Assembly (NCBI GenBank): GCA_016786705.1 | Contig: JAEUVV010000008.1 | Location: 1 to 64,000, forward strand | DNA length: 64,000 nucleotides | Source of the DNA: Taibaiella sp. | GTDB lineage: Bacteria > Bacteroidota > Bacteroidia > Chitinophagales > Chitinophagaceae | Direction: 5' to 3' | In this document: piece after piece, positions 34,141-42,135 of the stretch | Position numbering within the stretch: position 1 is the stretch's first letter | How the letters are laid out: every line of letters begins with the position of its first letter | Made by a program: the position numbers and the translations under genes | The notes under the pieces: model-generated | What the model was told of the DNA's origin: nothing | Seen by the model: only the letters and a program-made list of their open reading frames with translations | Databases searched by the model: none

Positions 34141-34172
34141 AAAAAGCTTGCTTAGGGATAAGCAAGCTTTTT
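34141..34172 (-). terminator. Terminator of the DUF5689 gene
   Basis: AAAAAGCTTGCTTA (34141-34154) and TAAGCAAGCTTTTT (34159-34172) form a perfect 14-bp stem with a 4-base loop and T runs on both strands. It lies 22 bases after the DUF5689 stop. Confidence 0.8.
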
Positions 34173-34194
34173 ATTATAATCAGTTAGCTGAATT

Positions 34195-35604
34195 CTATTG
34201 AACATCAGATAAATTACGGATCTGTAACTGTAATGTGGAACCAAACTGGCCTACAATACCGGTTAAACTTGAAGCAGTTGCCGGCATTGGCTGACTGGCA
34301 AAGCTTGCAGAGCTGGAAGTATACAAGATAATCGTTCCGCCGCTAGCGTCAGAAATAGTCTGATTGCCACTATACGTACCAGAAGGGAAAGTTACAGATG
34401 AAATTTTAACTAAAATTGATTCATAAGCTTCAAAATTCGCATTTAAATCATTTAATGTGATTGATTGAGCCATGATAGTACCAGTCCCTTTTTTGGATGC
34501 ATTTGCTAGTTGAGTATTATTCACCTGTAATAGTCCATTATATTCTTCTAAAGATGCCCCATTTAATATAACATCTATAGAATCACCCAGGTTAAAGCTA
34601 TGGTTAGCGCTAAACCTGATCATAATCCCCTTATCACCTTGCTGGATTACCAGGTTTCTGGTCTGTGCATTTCCATTCTGACGATCGCTGATAACAACGC
34701 CTGAAACCTTCAGATCTGCTAAAGGCAAAGGGCTACCTGTAAACATAGCTCTTAAATCAGCAATAGTGGTCTGAGGTACATTTGAATTACAACCCGGTCC
34801 ACCTAACCTAACATCTGAAGTATCTCTTAATATGATCTGAGCTGTATTATTATACTTAGTATATAAACCTAGAATTACACCATTTCCACCAGGTAAAGAT
34901 TGTCCTTGGAAGCGTGCATAGTTGCTGGTTCTAACCACCAGGTTACCCCCTTGATTACTTGCACCACAGCCTCTTAAAATCCTGTTTGTTGTAGCATTTG
35001 CAGCAGCATACGGAGTTCCGCTTCCGCCTTCGGCAAATTCAACGTTGCGTATAGCCACCAATTTATTCAGGTTAGCAGCGTTGTTATCTACAACATATAA
35101 TTCATCAAAATCAAAAGTGTCTACAGGAATTTCGTTCGGGAAGTTACCTTTTACGATAAATTCATCTGCCATCACAAAAGGAATAGAAACGATCTGAGTA
35201 CGTTCATCTACACCATAACCAATCTGAGGAGTTCCTCCATTGTTAGCTAGCGTTAATCCTTTACATTTTAAATATACTTTTCTACCTACCGGGTAGTCAT
35301 TATAAATATTATTCTGGTCCAGGTTAATTTCAATACCACCGGTTTCATCCTGGATCACAAATTTTTTGTAATAGTTGCCACTACGATCATCCATTACTAC
35401 AATACCAGAAACAATTACATCTTCAGTTATAGTAGAAAAAGCCGGCATGGCCAGTAATTGAGCAATGGTATGCGTTACTTGTAATTTCGGATCAAAACCC
35501 GTCTGATCTTCAGGCACATCATTTCCCTTCTTAACACAAGATTGGATTCCTAAACTCGCGACAGCCAGGATTCCTGTAAAAAATAATAAAGCTATTTTTT
35601 TCAT
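34195..35604 (-). CDS. DUF5689 lipoprotein with two OB-like repeats
   Basis: 469 residues from the ATG at 35604; MKKIALLFFTGILAVASLGI then QSCVKKG is a lipoprotein signal (a slightly longer start exists at 35625). The N-terminal DUF5689 region (about 45-280) contains TIAQLLAMP, VIVSGIVVMDDRSGNYYKKF and VGRKVYLKCKGL. A second region (about 285-465) repeats the scheme: TIADLRAMF, LKVSGVVISDRQNGNAQTRN and LGDSIDVILNGASL. Each repeat looks like an OB-fold, as in nuclease- or carbohydrate-associated surface proteins. Probably exposed on the outer membrane. Function unknown. Monocistronic with its own terminator. Confidence 0.85.
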   Translation of the reverse strand: MKKIALLFFTGILAVASLGIQSCVKKGNDVPEDQTGFDPKLQVTHTIAQLLAMPAFSTITEDVIVSGIVVMDDRSGNYYKKFVIQDETGGIEINLDQNNIYNDYPVGRKVYLKCKGLTLANNGGTPQIGYGVDERTQIVSIPFVMADEFIVKGNFPNEIPVDTFDFDELYVVDNNAANLNKLVAIRNVEFAEGGSGTPYAAANATTNRILRGCGASNQGGNLVVRTSNYARFQGQSLPGGNGVILGLYTKYNNTAQIILRDTSDVRLGGPGCNSNVPQTTIADLRAMFTGSPLPLADLKVSGVVISDRQNGNAQTRNLVIQQGDKGIMIRFSANHSFNLGDSIDVILNGASLEEYNGLLQVNNTQLANASKKGTGTIMAQSITLNDLNANFEAYESILVKISSVTFPSGTYSGNQTISDASGGTIILYTSSSASFASQPMPATASSLTGIVGQFGSTLQLQIRNLSDVQ

Positions 35605-35968
35605 ACAATATTTAAAATGAAGCACAAAATTACTTGAATATTTAGAATAATCGGGAAAAGAGCGAGAAAAAACAATTAATTAATACGAGGTAATTATGGT
35701 AAACTGCCCCTAGTCCAATTGATAAATCCTTTTAGCCGATAGTATTAATAATAAACTATTCATCGTATCAAAAAGCGCAACATCTGCAAAAAATACCACA
35801 TATAACCGAAAACAAAAATAAATTACCCGCGCAAAACAGCTATTAACTAATTTACAACTAAGCAAATCTTCGATTGCAATAGCTTATGTTTAAAATAATC
35901 AACCACTAAGATTTACTTTATACATTATTAATACCACTATATTATTTTGTAAAACCCAAAAACATATC
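35605..35968. other. Divergent AT-rich intergenic region
   Basis: 364 bases between two outward-reading lipoprotein genes. It carries the minus-strand promoter at 35625-35632 and, before the plus-strand gene, TTATTTTG (one mismatch from TAnnTTTG). The middle is AT-rich without a credible frame or strong hairpin. Confidence 0.5.
35625..35632 (-). promoter_or_regulatory. TAnnTTTG element before the DUF5689 gene
   Basis: TAATTTTG on the minus strand, 20 bases before the ATG at 35604. No clear TTG in the -33 region. It also shows that the longer start at 35625 would begin inside the promoter. Confidence 0.45.
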
Positions 35969-36661
35969 ATGAATAAAATAATACCTGTCAGCTTTTTCTT
36001 ATTGGTTAGCTCATGTACTCAACAGGAAAATGGATTAGCGATTCTTACAAAAGGCCATTTATCCATAATCGATACTACCCAAAGGCAGTACATAAATAAT
36101 AAAGCCGCATGCCGAGTCGTCGCAACTTTCCTAAATGATTATATAAATGAGGGAAATCTCGATTCAGTATTGGTCATTGATGAAGTAAGGGACTGGAAGA
36201 TAGAGGAAAACCTTGAGTATTCTTTTAATGGTGAAAGTTGGCTCCCTAAAACAGAAAAAGAAAGACAGCAAAAACTTAAGCTATTAAACGAACCCCTGGA
36301 AAACTCCTACCCTTACATTTACGCTTATGCCTACCCCGTTACCGATCGGCTATTCAGCAAAGCGGACCGGGAATATATTAAAGCCCAGGCATCAAAAAAT
36401 ATGCAGGATATCCATTGTATCGAAACCGAAAAAATAAAATTGGTTGATAAAGAAAGCAGGGGCAAGTATTATTTAAGTTTCGCAACACCATTATTTACTA
36501 AGGACTCCAGCAAAGTAATCTTAAATGTATATCATGAGGCCTTTTTTTATAAAGAAGCCGGGCACATGGGCAGTATGCAGTACATATACTATGAACGGGA
36601 AAAAGATGGAAATTTCAGGCAAATTTTCAAGACCAAAATCCATAGATTATTCCCGGACTAG
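35969..36661 (+). CDS. Hypothetical lipoprotein
   Basis: 230 residues. The short signal MNKIIPVSFFLLVSSCTQQ has a lipobox cysteine at residue 16. The mature protein is mixed alpha/beta with a helical middle (KTEKERQQKLKLLNEPLE, FSKADREYIKAQASKNMQDI) and C-terminal strands (KYYLSFATPLFTKDSS, MQYIYYEREKDGNF). The C-terminal strands resemble a SnoaL/NTF2-like or unknown lipoprotein fold, but I cannot assign a family. Monocistronic; the following 418 bases are non-coding and contain the dispersed repeat. Confidence 0.7.
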   Translation: MNKIIPVSFFLLVSSCTQQENGLAILTKGHLSIIDTTQRQYINNKAACRVVATFLNDYINEGNLDSVLVIDEVRDWKIEENLEYSFNGESWLPKTEKERQQKLKLLNEPLENSYPYIYAYAYPVTDRLFSKADREYIKAQASKNMQDIHCIETEKIKLVDKESRGKYYLSFATPLFTKDSSKVILNVYHEAFFYKEAGHMGSMQYIYYEREKDGNFRQIFKTKIHRLFPD

Positions 36662-37079
36662 CCCGCTTTTCATAAATCTGAAAGATGAAAGATATAAAAT
36701 GAATCTCTATAAATAGAGTACAAATGATGAAAGCTATCCATTTGTTGCAATATATTTCGATTCGAATAGGCTAGCGTCCAAAATCATTGATTATCCTGCT
36801 AACAAGTAGATATTATCATGAGGGTGTGTCTAAAGGTTACAAAATTTGTCCTATTGAGCAGGTCGAAGGGTGGTACTGAATAGCTATGCTTCGACAGGCT
36901 CAGCATGACACCGGTTATGTCACCCTGAGTTTATCGAAGGGTCGACAGGCTCAATGCGACAAGAATTTTAGCCCCCTTTATCATTTAAGACAATCCTCAC
37001 ATTTTTGCTGAACCCAGCTGCTTAAATAAGCGTAACTTCGCGGCGCAAAAGAACCACACCAGACTTAAAAAGTATTCGT
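36662..37079. other. Intergenic region with dispersed repeat
   Basis: 418 bases without a convincing gene. The left third is AT-rich. The central part is the dispersed repeat (36850-36972), and the right end should hold the desaturase promoter (TAACTTCG at 37033-37040 is a one-mismatch TAnnTTTG). Confidence 0.5.
36850..36972 (+). repeat. Dispersed repeat, copy 2, with CTTCGA...TCGAAG hairpin
   Basis: Starts CCTATTGAGC (36850-36859) and ends GACAAGAATTTTAGC (36958-36972), the same borders as the copy at 19888-19962. Inside, CTTCGACAGGCTCAG (from 36889) and CTGAGTTTATCGAAG (to 36939) face each other as an imperfect hairpin. GTCGAAGGG and GTCGACAGGCTCA are repeated around it. This resembles the short GTCGAAG/CTGAG repeats scattered in many Bacteroidota genomes. 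Confidence 0.6.
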
Positions 37080-38129
37080 TTGACACATCAGCAGCAATCC
37101 AGCCAGATCAGGAAAGAGATCACCCACGCCTACCAGCAACTCAAAGCAAAATACCCCGTTTTAAAACATCAGGATTTCTGGGGCATGCTCATCTTCCTGC
37201 TCAGCTGCAGCCTGGTGGCTGTAAATAGTTACCTATGGTGGACAGGCATTTTCCCGGCCTGGGCCATGATCCTCATCAATGCCTTTTTCTTCGGGATCCT
37301 TCACGAGCTGGAACATGACCTTATCCACTGGATGTATTTTAAAACCAATAAGGCCATACACCACAGCATGCTGTTCGTGATCTGGATCTTAAGACCACTC
37401 ACCATCAATCCATGGATCCGCAGGCAATTGCATTATCACCATCATAAATACTCCGGCACCCTGCACGATGTAGAAGAAAGAGGGGTCACTAACGGGGAAA
37501 AATGGTCCATCAAACGCCTCTTCCTCACTGCCGACCTGGTAATCGGCGGCTTGTTCCGGGTAAGCGGTTTGTTTAAAGACATCAAACAGGAAGTTAAAAA
37601 CGGGAACCTGAAACCGGAGCAAAGCCATAAACTGAAACAATACGCGCTTACCGGCCTTATCCCGGTCACTATCCTCGCGCATCTCCTGGTTTATCTTTTA
37701 CTCGCGGGCTGGTTCCTGGAGTTCGTAAATAGTACATTCAATACAGGTCTTATGTTGCCAGGCTTTCTTAGCAGTACACTGGAATTTTGCCGGCCCCTCA
37801 TCTACCTCATCCTTATCCCGAACCTGCTTCGCCAGTTCTGCCTGCACTTCATTACTTCCAACCTGCATTATATAGGAGATGTAGAACAAGGCAATGTCAT
37901 CGAGCAAACTCAGGTACTTAACATATGGTGGACCTTCCCGATGCAGCTCTTTTGTTTCTTCTTCGGCTGGACCCATGCCATTCATCATTTCGTGGTGAAT
38001 GAAACTTTCTATGTGCGCCACCTGGCCCGCAAAAAGGCACACGTAGTCATGCGGCGCTATGGTATCCGGTTTAACGACCTGGGCACATTTTCCCGTGCCA
38101 ACCGTTTCCATGAAACACCACAGTCTTAA
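37080..38129 (+). CDS. Membrane fatty acid desaturase
   Basis: 349 residues from a TTG at 37080; the first internal ATG would remove about 35 residues, though it would still keep TM1. Three histidine clusters bind the di-iron centre: HELEHDLIHW (near 76), HYHHHKYSG (near 118) and HAIHHFVV (near 299). Membrane segments lie between them (MLIFLLSCSLVAVNSYLWW, GLIPVTILAHLLVYLLLAG). It introduces double bonds into membrane acyl chains or, less likely, hydroxylates a lipid. Stands alone; the non-ATG start should be confirmed. Confidence 0.85.
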   Translation: MTHQQQSSQIRKEITHAYQQLKAKYPVLKHQDFWGMLIFLLSCSLVAVNSYLWWTGIFPAWAMILINAFFFGILHELEHDLIHWMYFKTNKAIHHSMLFVIWILRPLTINPWIRRQLHYHHHKYSGTLHDVEERGVTNGEKWSIKRLFLTADLVIGGLFRVSGLFKDIKQEVKNGNLKPEQSHKLKQYALTGLIPVTILAHLLVYLLLAGWFLEFVNSTFNTGLMLPGFLSSTLEFCRPLIYLILIPNLLRQFCLHFITSNLHYIGDVEQGNVIEQTQVLNIWWTFPMQLFCFFFGWTHAIHHFVVNETFYVRHLARKKAHVVMRRYGIRFNDLGTFSRANRFHETPQS

Positions 38130-38211
38130 TACTTAACAAAAGCATACGCAGCATTATTTCGCATACCGGCCGGATTTTAGTATTTTAGCTATCTATTAAA
38201 AGCTTTAAATT

Positions 38212-38523
38212 ATGTACGCATATGAAACTTTATCGCAGGCCACCAACGACCTGAACAAAAGAGGCTACAGCATGGATTTCAACCTGGCAGAAAATTGCCT
38301 GATCTGTAATGGTAATGAATATGAAGTGGATGATTTCGAGATCGTTGAGTTCTATCGCTTCGAAGGCGATTCCGACCCCGATGATCTTGCTGCCGTATAC
38401 GCGCTGGAAGGGATTAACGGAGAGAAAGGAATATTGGTGACCGGTTACGGCATTTCAGCGGAAGGCCGGGCCGCCGCCATTTTGAAAAAATTAAAATTCA
38501 GGGACCAGGACTCTATTCACTAA
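38212..38523 (+). CDS. Conserved small acidic protein of Bacteroidota
   Basis: 103 residues: MYAYETLSQATNDLNKRGYS, MDFNLAENCLICNGN, DDFEIVEFYRFEGDSDPDDL, AAVYALEGINGEKGILVTGY. This family is widespread in Bacteroidota and is often labelled phosphoribosylpyrophosphate synthetase, but it is a third of that enzyme's length and has none of its PRPP-binding or ATP loops. The label is almost certainly wrong. It is cytoplasmic, acidic, and followed by its own terminator. Function unknown. Confidence 0.8.
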   Translation: MYAYETLSQATNDLNKRGYSMDFNLAENCLICNGNEYEVDDFEIVEFYRFEGDSDPDDLAAVYALEGINGEKGILVTGYGISAEGRAAAILKKLKFRDQDSIH

Positions 38524-38549
38524 AATATTACTGAAAAGATATTGTAAGC

Positions 38550-38594
38550 AACCCCAAATAGCATTGATAATTGCTGTCTGGGGTTTATTTTTTT
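38550..38594 (+). terminator. Terminator after the small acidic protein gene
   Basis: AACCCCAAATAGCA (from 38550) pairs with TGCTGTCTGGGGTT (to 38585), followed by a T-rich run to 38594. It lies 27 bases after the stop. Confidence 0.65.
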
Positions 38595-38610
38595 CACACC
38601 GGCTACCTTA

Positions 38611-39522
38611 TTAAGCAGCTTTTACCCGGGCCAGTAATTTTTTCCTGTTCCTGAATAGCAATAAACCCAATAAAGACAGCAACCATAAAGGCCAGATGTG
38701 CAACAAACCGGTTAATACCATTTTCAGGAAAGACCAGCCGGCAGCAGCAGCATTCAGGAGCTGAGTCCCCCAGCCGGCTTCCATTTGCTGCGACACATCG
38801 GCTACTATAATCATATCTACCTTTTCCGGTTGTACAACAGCGATGCTTACACTGGCGTATTTTACTTTATCCTGTATATTCAGGTTATCTATCTTCCGGT
38901 CAATCTTCGAAGCTTCCAGGTTATTTTCCGTTCGCGCCACTTCCAATGCCTCGCTGGTTTTACGGCTCAGGACTGTAGCCCTGTCCAGGCTTTTATCCCC
39001 CGCCTCTGCCTGCTGTTTCAGGTCATTGCTCAGGTATTGCAGGCTGGCATCTTCTACCAGTATATTCCTGCTATTAATAAACTGGGCCTCGGCCGCTACC
39101 AGGTTAAGAAAGCTATCCAGGTGAGCTGCAGGTACCTTCACTTTCAACAAACCGGAAGTTTCGTAAACCCTTACCCGTTTCAACGAATCCGCGGTATAAG
39201 GCAATTCCTTCACCGCTCCGATCTCGTTACGGATATCACTTTGCATTACCAGGCCACCCATTGCTGCCGTAGCCCGCTCCAGGCCGATAGTCGCTTTTTG
39301 TACATGCGCTACGCGCATTGTTACATCGGCGTTTTTCATCATCTTTCGCCTTTCGTCCGTGATATCCACCAGCCCGTCTTTAGCGGTTACGGCATCACCT
39401 GATGCGGCCGGTACGGCTTCGCTTTGCTGGTTACCAGCAGCATAATCAGTGGCCTGGCCACAGGCCACCAGCAGGCCGGCTATACCGGAAAACAATACGG
39501 AATAAAGGAGGTACTTTTTCAT
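38611..39522 (-). CDS. DUF4349 lipoprotein
   Basis: 303 residues. The lipoprotein signal is MKKYLLYSVLFSGIAGLLVAC. Then come a DUF4349 core (about 65-255) starting RRKMMKNADVTMRVAHVQKA, with a long coiled-coil-like middle (NDLKQQAEAGDKSLDRATVL, LEVARTENNLEASKIDRKID) and a C-terminal membrane span (LTGLLHIWPLWLLSLLGLLL) followed by RNRKK. It is therefore anchored at both ends. Function of the family is unknown; some members are linked to sensing or stress operons. Divergent from the BlaI/M56 pair. Confidence 0.85.
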   Translation of the reverse strand: MKKYLLYSVLFSGIAGLLVACGQATDYAAGNQQSEAVPAASGDAVTAKDGLVDITDERRKMMKNADVTMRVAHVQKATIGLERATAAMGGLVMQSDIRNEIGAVKELPYTADSLKRVRVYETSGLLKVKVPAAHLDSFLNLVAAEAQFINSRNILVEDASLQYLSNDLKQQAEAGDKSLDRATVLSRKTSEALEVARTENNLEASKIDRKIDNLNIQDKVKYASVSIAVVQPEKVDMIIVADVSQQMEAGWGTQLLNAAAAGWSFLKMVLTGLLHIWPLWLLSLLGLLLFRNRKKLLARVKAA

Positions 39523-39628
39523 AATGTCCTAATTTTTTGTTTCCATTTATGCGCCTCTGGTAAAAAAGGTAACGGCCAAAGCTTCCCAATTATTCGTTAA
39601 AGATTTTTTTAATTTCTTGAATCAATAT

Positions 39629-39663
39629 TTGGTTTTTACAAAACATAACGTATTTTTACGTTA
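39629..39663 (+). promoter_or_regulatory. Promoter and putative BlaI operator
   Basis: TTG at 39629-39631 is 19 bases before TATTTTTA (39651-39658), a near match to TAnnTTTG. The same segment holds the 18-base palindrome TAACGTATTTTTACGTTA (39646-39663), two 7-bp arms around TTTT. Another half-site ACGTTA is at 39679-39684 over the start codon. A BlaI-type dimer here would cover the -7 region and repress its own operon. Confidence 0.6.
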
Positions 39664-39682
39664 CAAATCTAAAAACAACGTT

Positions 39683-40048
39683 ATGGTGCAATTAACAAAA
39701 GCAGAAGAAGAAATCATGCAGATCATCTGGGAGAAAGAAAAATGCCTGGTGAGCGATATTATCGCCTCTCTCGAAAACCCGGAAACACCACACAGTACCA
39801 TATCCTCAGTAGTCCGCATCCTGGAGAAAAAAGGATTCGTGGATCATAAAGCTTATGGCAGAACTTATGAATACTTTCCGCTGATCAGCAAAGAAGCTTA
39901 TGCACAAAAAGGATTCAAGTCCTGGTTTGCCAGCTATTTTGACAACTCGCCTGCCCAACTGGCCTCCTTTTTTGTAAAAGAAAAAGCGCTGAAGCCAAAA
40001 GAAATCGACGAACTACTGAAACAAATAGAACAACTAAAAAAGAAATAA
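39683..40048 (+). CDS. BlaI/MecI/CopY family repressor
   Basis: 121 residues from the ATG at 39683 (MVQLTKAEEEIMQIIWEKEK); the longer frame would start inside the operator. It is a winged helix with the recognition helix HSTISSVVRILEKKGFV (about residues 35-52) and the family's YFPLISKEAYAQ bridge to a dimerisation helix at the C-terminus. In the known systems it represses a peptidase-linked resistance operon and is removed by proteolysis through an M56 sensor. That sensor gene follows 1 base later, and the upstream palindrome is the likely operator. Confidence 0.92.
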   Translation: MVQLTKAEEEIMQIIWEKEKCLVSDIIASLENPETPHSTISSVVRILEKKGFVDHKAYGRTYEYFPLISKEAYAQKGFKSWFASYFDNSPAQLASFFVKEKALKPKEIDELLKQIEQLKKK

Positions 40049-40049
40049 T

Positions 40050-41330
40050 ATGTTGATCATTCTTTTTAAAACGACGATCATCTGGCTGATCCTCCTGCTC
40101 TGTTACTTTCTATTACTAAGCAAAGAAAAGGCAGCCCGAACAAACCGGGTCTTTTTATGGCTGGCATTGATTACCGGCATATCAGTGCCATTTATCGAAA
40201 ACCCATTTTTATCGGTACAGCCCGCGGTGCAGACCGTGACGCAGGTAATAGCACCCGTAAACAATTTAACAACGGGTAATCCTCAAATCAATACTTCTAC
40301 TGCTGATAATAATGAAGCCAGTACATGGGATTGGACCACCCTGGTAACTTACCTGTGGCTTGCCGGTGCAGCTTTCCAGGCCTTTTTACTATTAAAAAAT
40401 GCCGGGCAACTCTATTTTCTTAAAAAATTCAGCCGCAAGAATCAACACCCCGTCGCCAACTTTTACAGCAACGAAAATACACCCGCCGCGTTTTCCTTTG
40501 GCAAACTGATCTACCTGCCGGAAACCACTTATAACGAGCAGGACCTGCGACTGATCCTGCAGCATGAACAGCAACATGCAAGCCACTGGCACTGGATCGA
40601 CAACACGGCCCTGGAATTATTACAGGTCCTGTTCTGGTTCCATCCTGTATTCTATATTTTCAAAAAACAGATCAAACTGGTGCACGAATACCAGGTCGAC
40701 CAGGAGATTGATGCGGCAGACCAGTATGATTACGCCCAGCTTCTACTGGCACAAAACAACAAAGCCTATACGAATAAACTCATTCACACTTTTAATTTTT
40801 CACCCCTCAAAAAAAGAATCGCTATGATGACGAGCACAAAAAAGGTAAGTACCTGGAAATATTTCCTGGCCCTGCCGGCAGTAGCCCTTTGCTTCGGCTT
40901 AATGAGCGCCGGAACCAGTTCCGACCAAAGAACCCTAAAGGACAATAAAGCAGGCCACGAAAATAAAGTCGCTCCGGACACTGCTATTTTCAGAGCGATA
41001 GCGAATAGAGCAGAACCTCCTTCAAACTGGCAACAATACATTAACGAATCCCTGAAATTTCCGGAAAAATTGAAAGGAGACAAGGTCTCCGCAAGAATTA
41101 TTGTTGAATTTATTATTGAAAAGGATGGCAGTATCAGCAGCCCCAGAGCTATCGGAAGAGAGGGACACATTAATAGGACCCATGCCCACGCCACTAAACA
41201 GCAAATAAAACTCTTTGAGGAAGAGGCAATAAGAGTAATTTCAATGGCACCGAAATTTCAACCCGCTACCCAGGATGGAAAGATAGTTCGTTCTTATTAT
41301 GTGCTCCCCATAACATTCGAGAAGGATTAA
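40050..41330 (+). CDS. M56 (BlaR1-type) membrane peptidase with TonB C-terminal domain
   Basis: 426 residues. N-terminal membrane spans (LFKTTIIWLILLLCYFLLL; VTYLWLAGAAFQAFLLL) precede the zinc site HEQQH (residues 172-176) with ALELLQVLFWFHP just after; the third ligand region is KLVHEYQVDQEID. Another span is at about 270. The last 110 residues form a TonB C-terminal domain (IIVEFIIEKDGSISSP, ending YYVLPITFEKD). In Bacteroidota this layout pairs a BlaR1-like sensor protease with a TonB-like periplasmic end, so it may sense an envelope signal and cleave BlaI. Overlaps nothing; 1 base after blaI-like gene. Confidence 0.88.
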   Translation: MLIILFKTTIIWLILLLCYFLLLSKEKAARTNRVFLWLALITGISVPFIENPFLSVQPAVQTVTQVIAPVNNLTTGNPQINTSTADNNEASTWDWTTLVTYLWLAGAAFQAFLLLKNAGQLYFLKKFSRKNQHPVANFYSNENTPAAFSFGKLIYLPETTYNEQDLRLILQHEQQHASHWHWIDNTALELLQVLFWFHPVFYIFKKQIKLVHEYQVDQEIDAADQYDYAQLLLAQNNKAYTNKLIHTFNFSPLKKRIAMMTSTKKVSTWKYFLALPAVALCFGLMSAGTSSDQRTLKDNKAGHENKVAPDTAIFRAIANRAEPPSNWQQYINESLKFPEKLKGDKVSARIIVEFIIEKDGSISSPRAIGREGHINRTHAHATKQQIKLFEEEAIRVISMAPKFQPATQDGKIVRSYYVLPITFEKD

Positions 41331-41354
41331 TGTAAACACCTGAACAGAATAAAC

Positions 41355-41380
41355 AAAGGCGGTACAATTGTACTGCCTTT
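41355..41380. terminator. Bidirectional terminator between M56 and kinase genes
   Basis: AAAGGC-g-GTACAA (41355-41367) faces TTGTAC-t-GCCTTT (41368-41380), with A runs on the left and T runs on the right. It lies between convergent genes and can serve both. Confidence 0.7.
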
Positions 41381-41382
41381 AT

Positions 41383-41997
41383 TTATTCTACTGTAAAAAT
41401 ATGATGGGTAAAGTCATACCCTTTTTCCAGGAAGCGCATCAATTGCTGGAAATGATCTTCCTGCTCAAAATCTACGTTTTGCATTTCCACCATCAGGATC
41501 TTGCCCTGCTTTTTAAGAAAAGGCTGGTAAGCATTCTGGATTTTCTCTAAATAATCCATAGAGATATCCTGCTCAAAGCTACGGCCGCGTTTCTGAATAT
41601 TGTCCTTCAGCTTCCTGATAGGCGCATGCAGGTAAATAAACAAGTCGGGCTCCGGCAAGCCGTTCCGCACATTTTCCACAACTTTCTTGAACAAAGACAT
41701 TTCATTATCGTTCAGGGTAACCCCGGCAAATATCTGGGATTTCTCATAGGAATAATCGGAAACCACGTTGGTCTTTGCAAAATCGATCTGCTTCAACTGT
41801 GCTACCCGGTCCATAAAAAAATACAGTTCCAGCGGGAAAGCATGCGGCGCCGGGTTCTCGTAAAACAGCGGCAGGTACGGATTATCAGAGAATGTTTCCA
41901 AAACCAGTTTAGCTTCCATATGAGCGGCCAGTTTGGTGGCCAGCGTGGTTTTGCCGGAACCAATATTTCCTTCAACGACTACATACTTATACTCCAT
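41383..41997 (-). CDS. Deoxynucleoside kinase
   Basis: 204 residues of the dNK/dGK family. P-loop VVEGNIGSGKTTLATKLA (residues 7-24), the base-binding region LPLFYENPAPHAFPLELYFFMDRVAQLKQ near 43-70, and the LID IRKLKDNIQKRGRSFEQDIS near 125-145 with its arginines. It phosphorylates a deoxynucleoside (deoxyadenosine or deoxyguanosine in many homologues) to the monophosphate in purine or pyrimidine salvage. Cytoplasmic, single gene, with a good upstream promoter and a shared terminator. Confidence 0.9.
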   Translation of the reverse strand: MEYKYVVVEGNIGSGKTTLATKLAAHMEAKLVLETFSDNPYLPLFYENPAPHAFPLELYFFMDRVAQLKQIDFAKTNVVSDYSYEKSQIFAGVTLNDNEMSLFKKVVENVRNGLPEPDLFIYLHAPIRKLKDNIQKRGRSFEQDISMDYLEKIQNAYQPFLKKQGKILMVEMQNVDFEQEDHFQQLMRFLEKGYDFTHHIFTVE

Positions 41998-42020
41998 GGT
42001 CTAAAACAATTTGGGGATGG

Positions 42021-42049
42021 CAAAATTAACAAAGAGTGGAAGCCGCAAA
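42021..42049 (-). promoter_or_regulatory. Promoter of the deoxynucleoside kinase gene
   Basis: Minus strand: TTTG (42046-42049) then TAATTTTG (42021-42028), with 17 bases between them. An exact -7 box and an acceptable -33 box lie 24 bases before the ATG at 41997. Confidence 0.6.
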
Positions 42050-42135
42050 AAATATACTTGTTCACATTTTGTATTTAATATATATCCATATCTAAGCACA
42101 GGAATTTAAAAGAATACATTTACTTTGCAACCATT

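Noticed and set aside
38212..38523. Phosphoribosylpyrophosphate synthetase
   Set aside because: Length 103 residues and no PRPP-binding loop, although related sequences often carry that name.
38785..39402. 205-codon plus-strand frame
   Set aside because: Antisense to the DUF4349 gene, which has a signal peptide, coiled coil and membrane span; the opposite frame has no domain.
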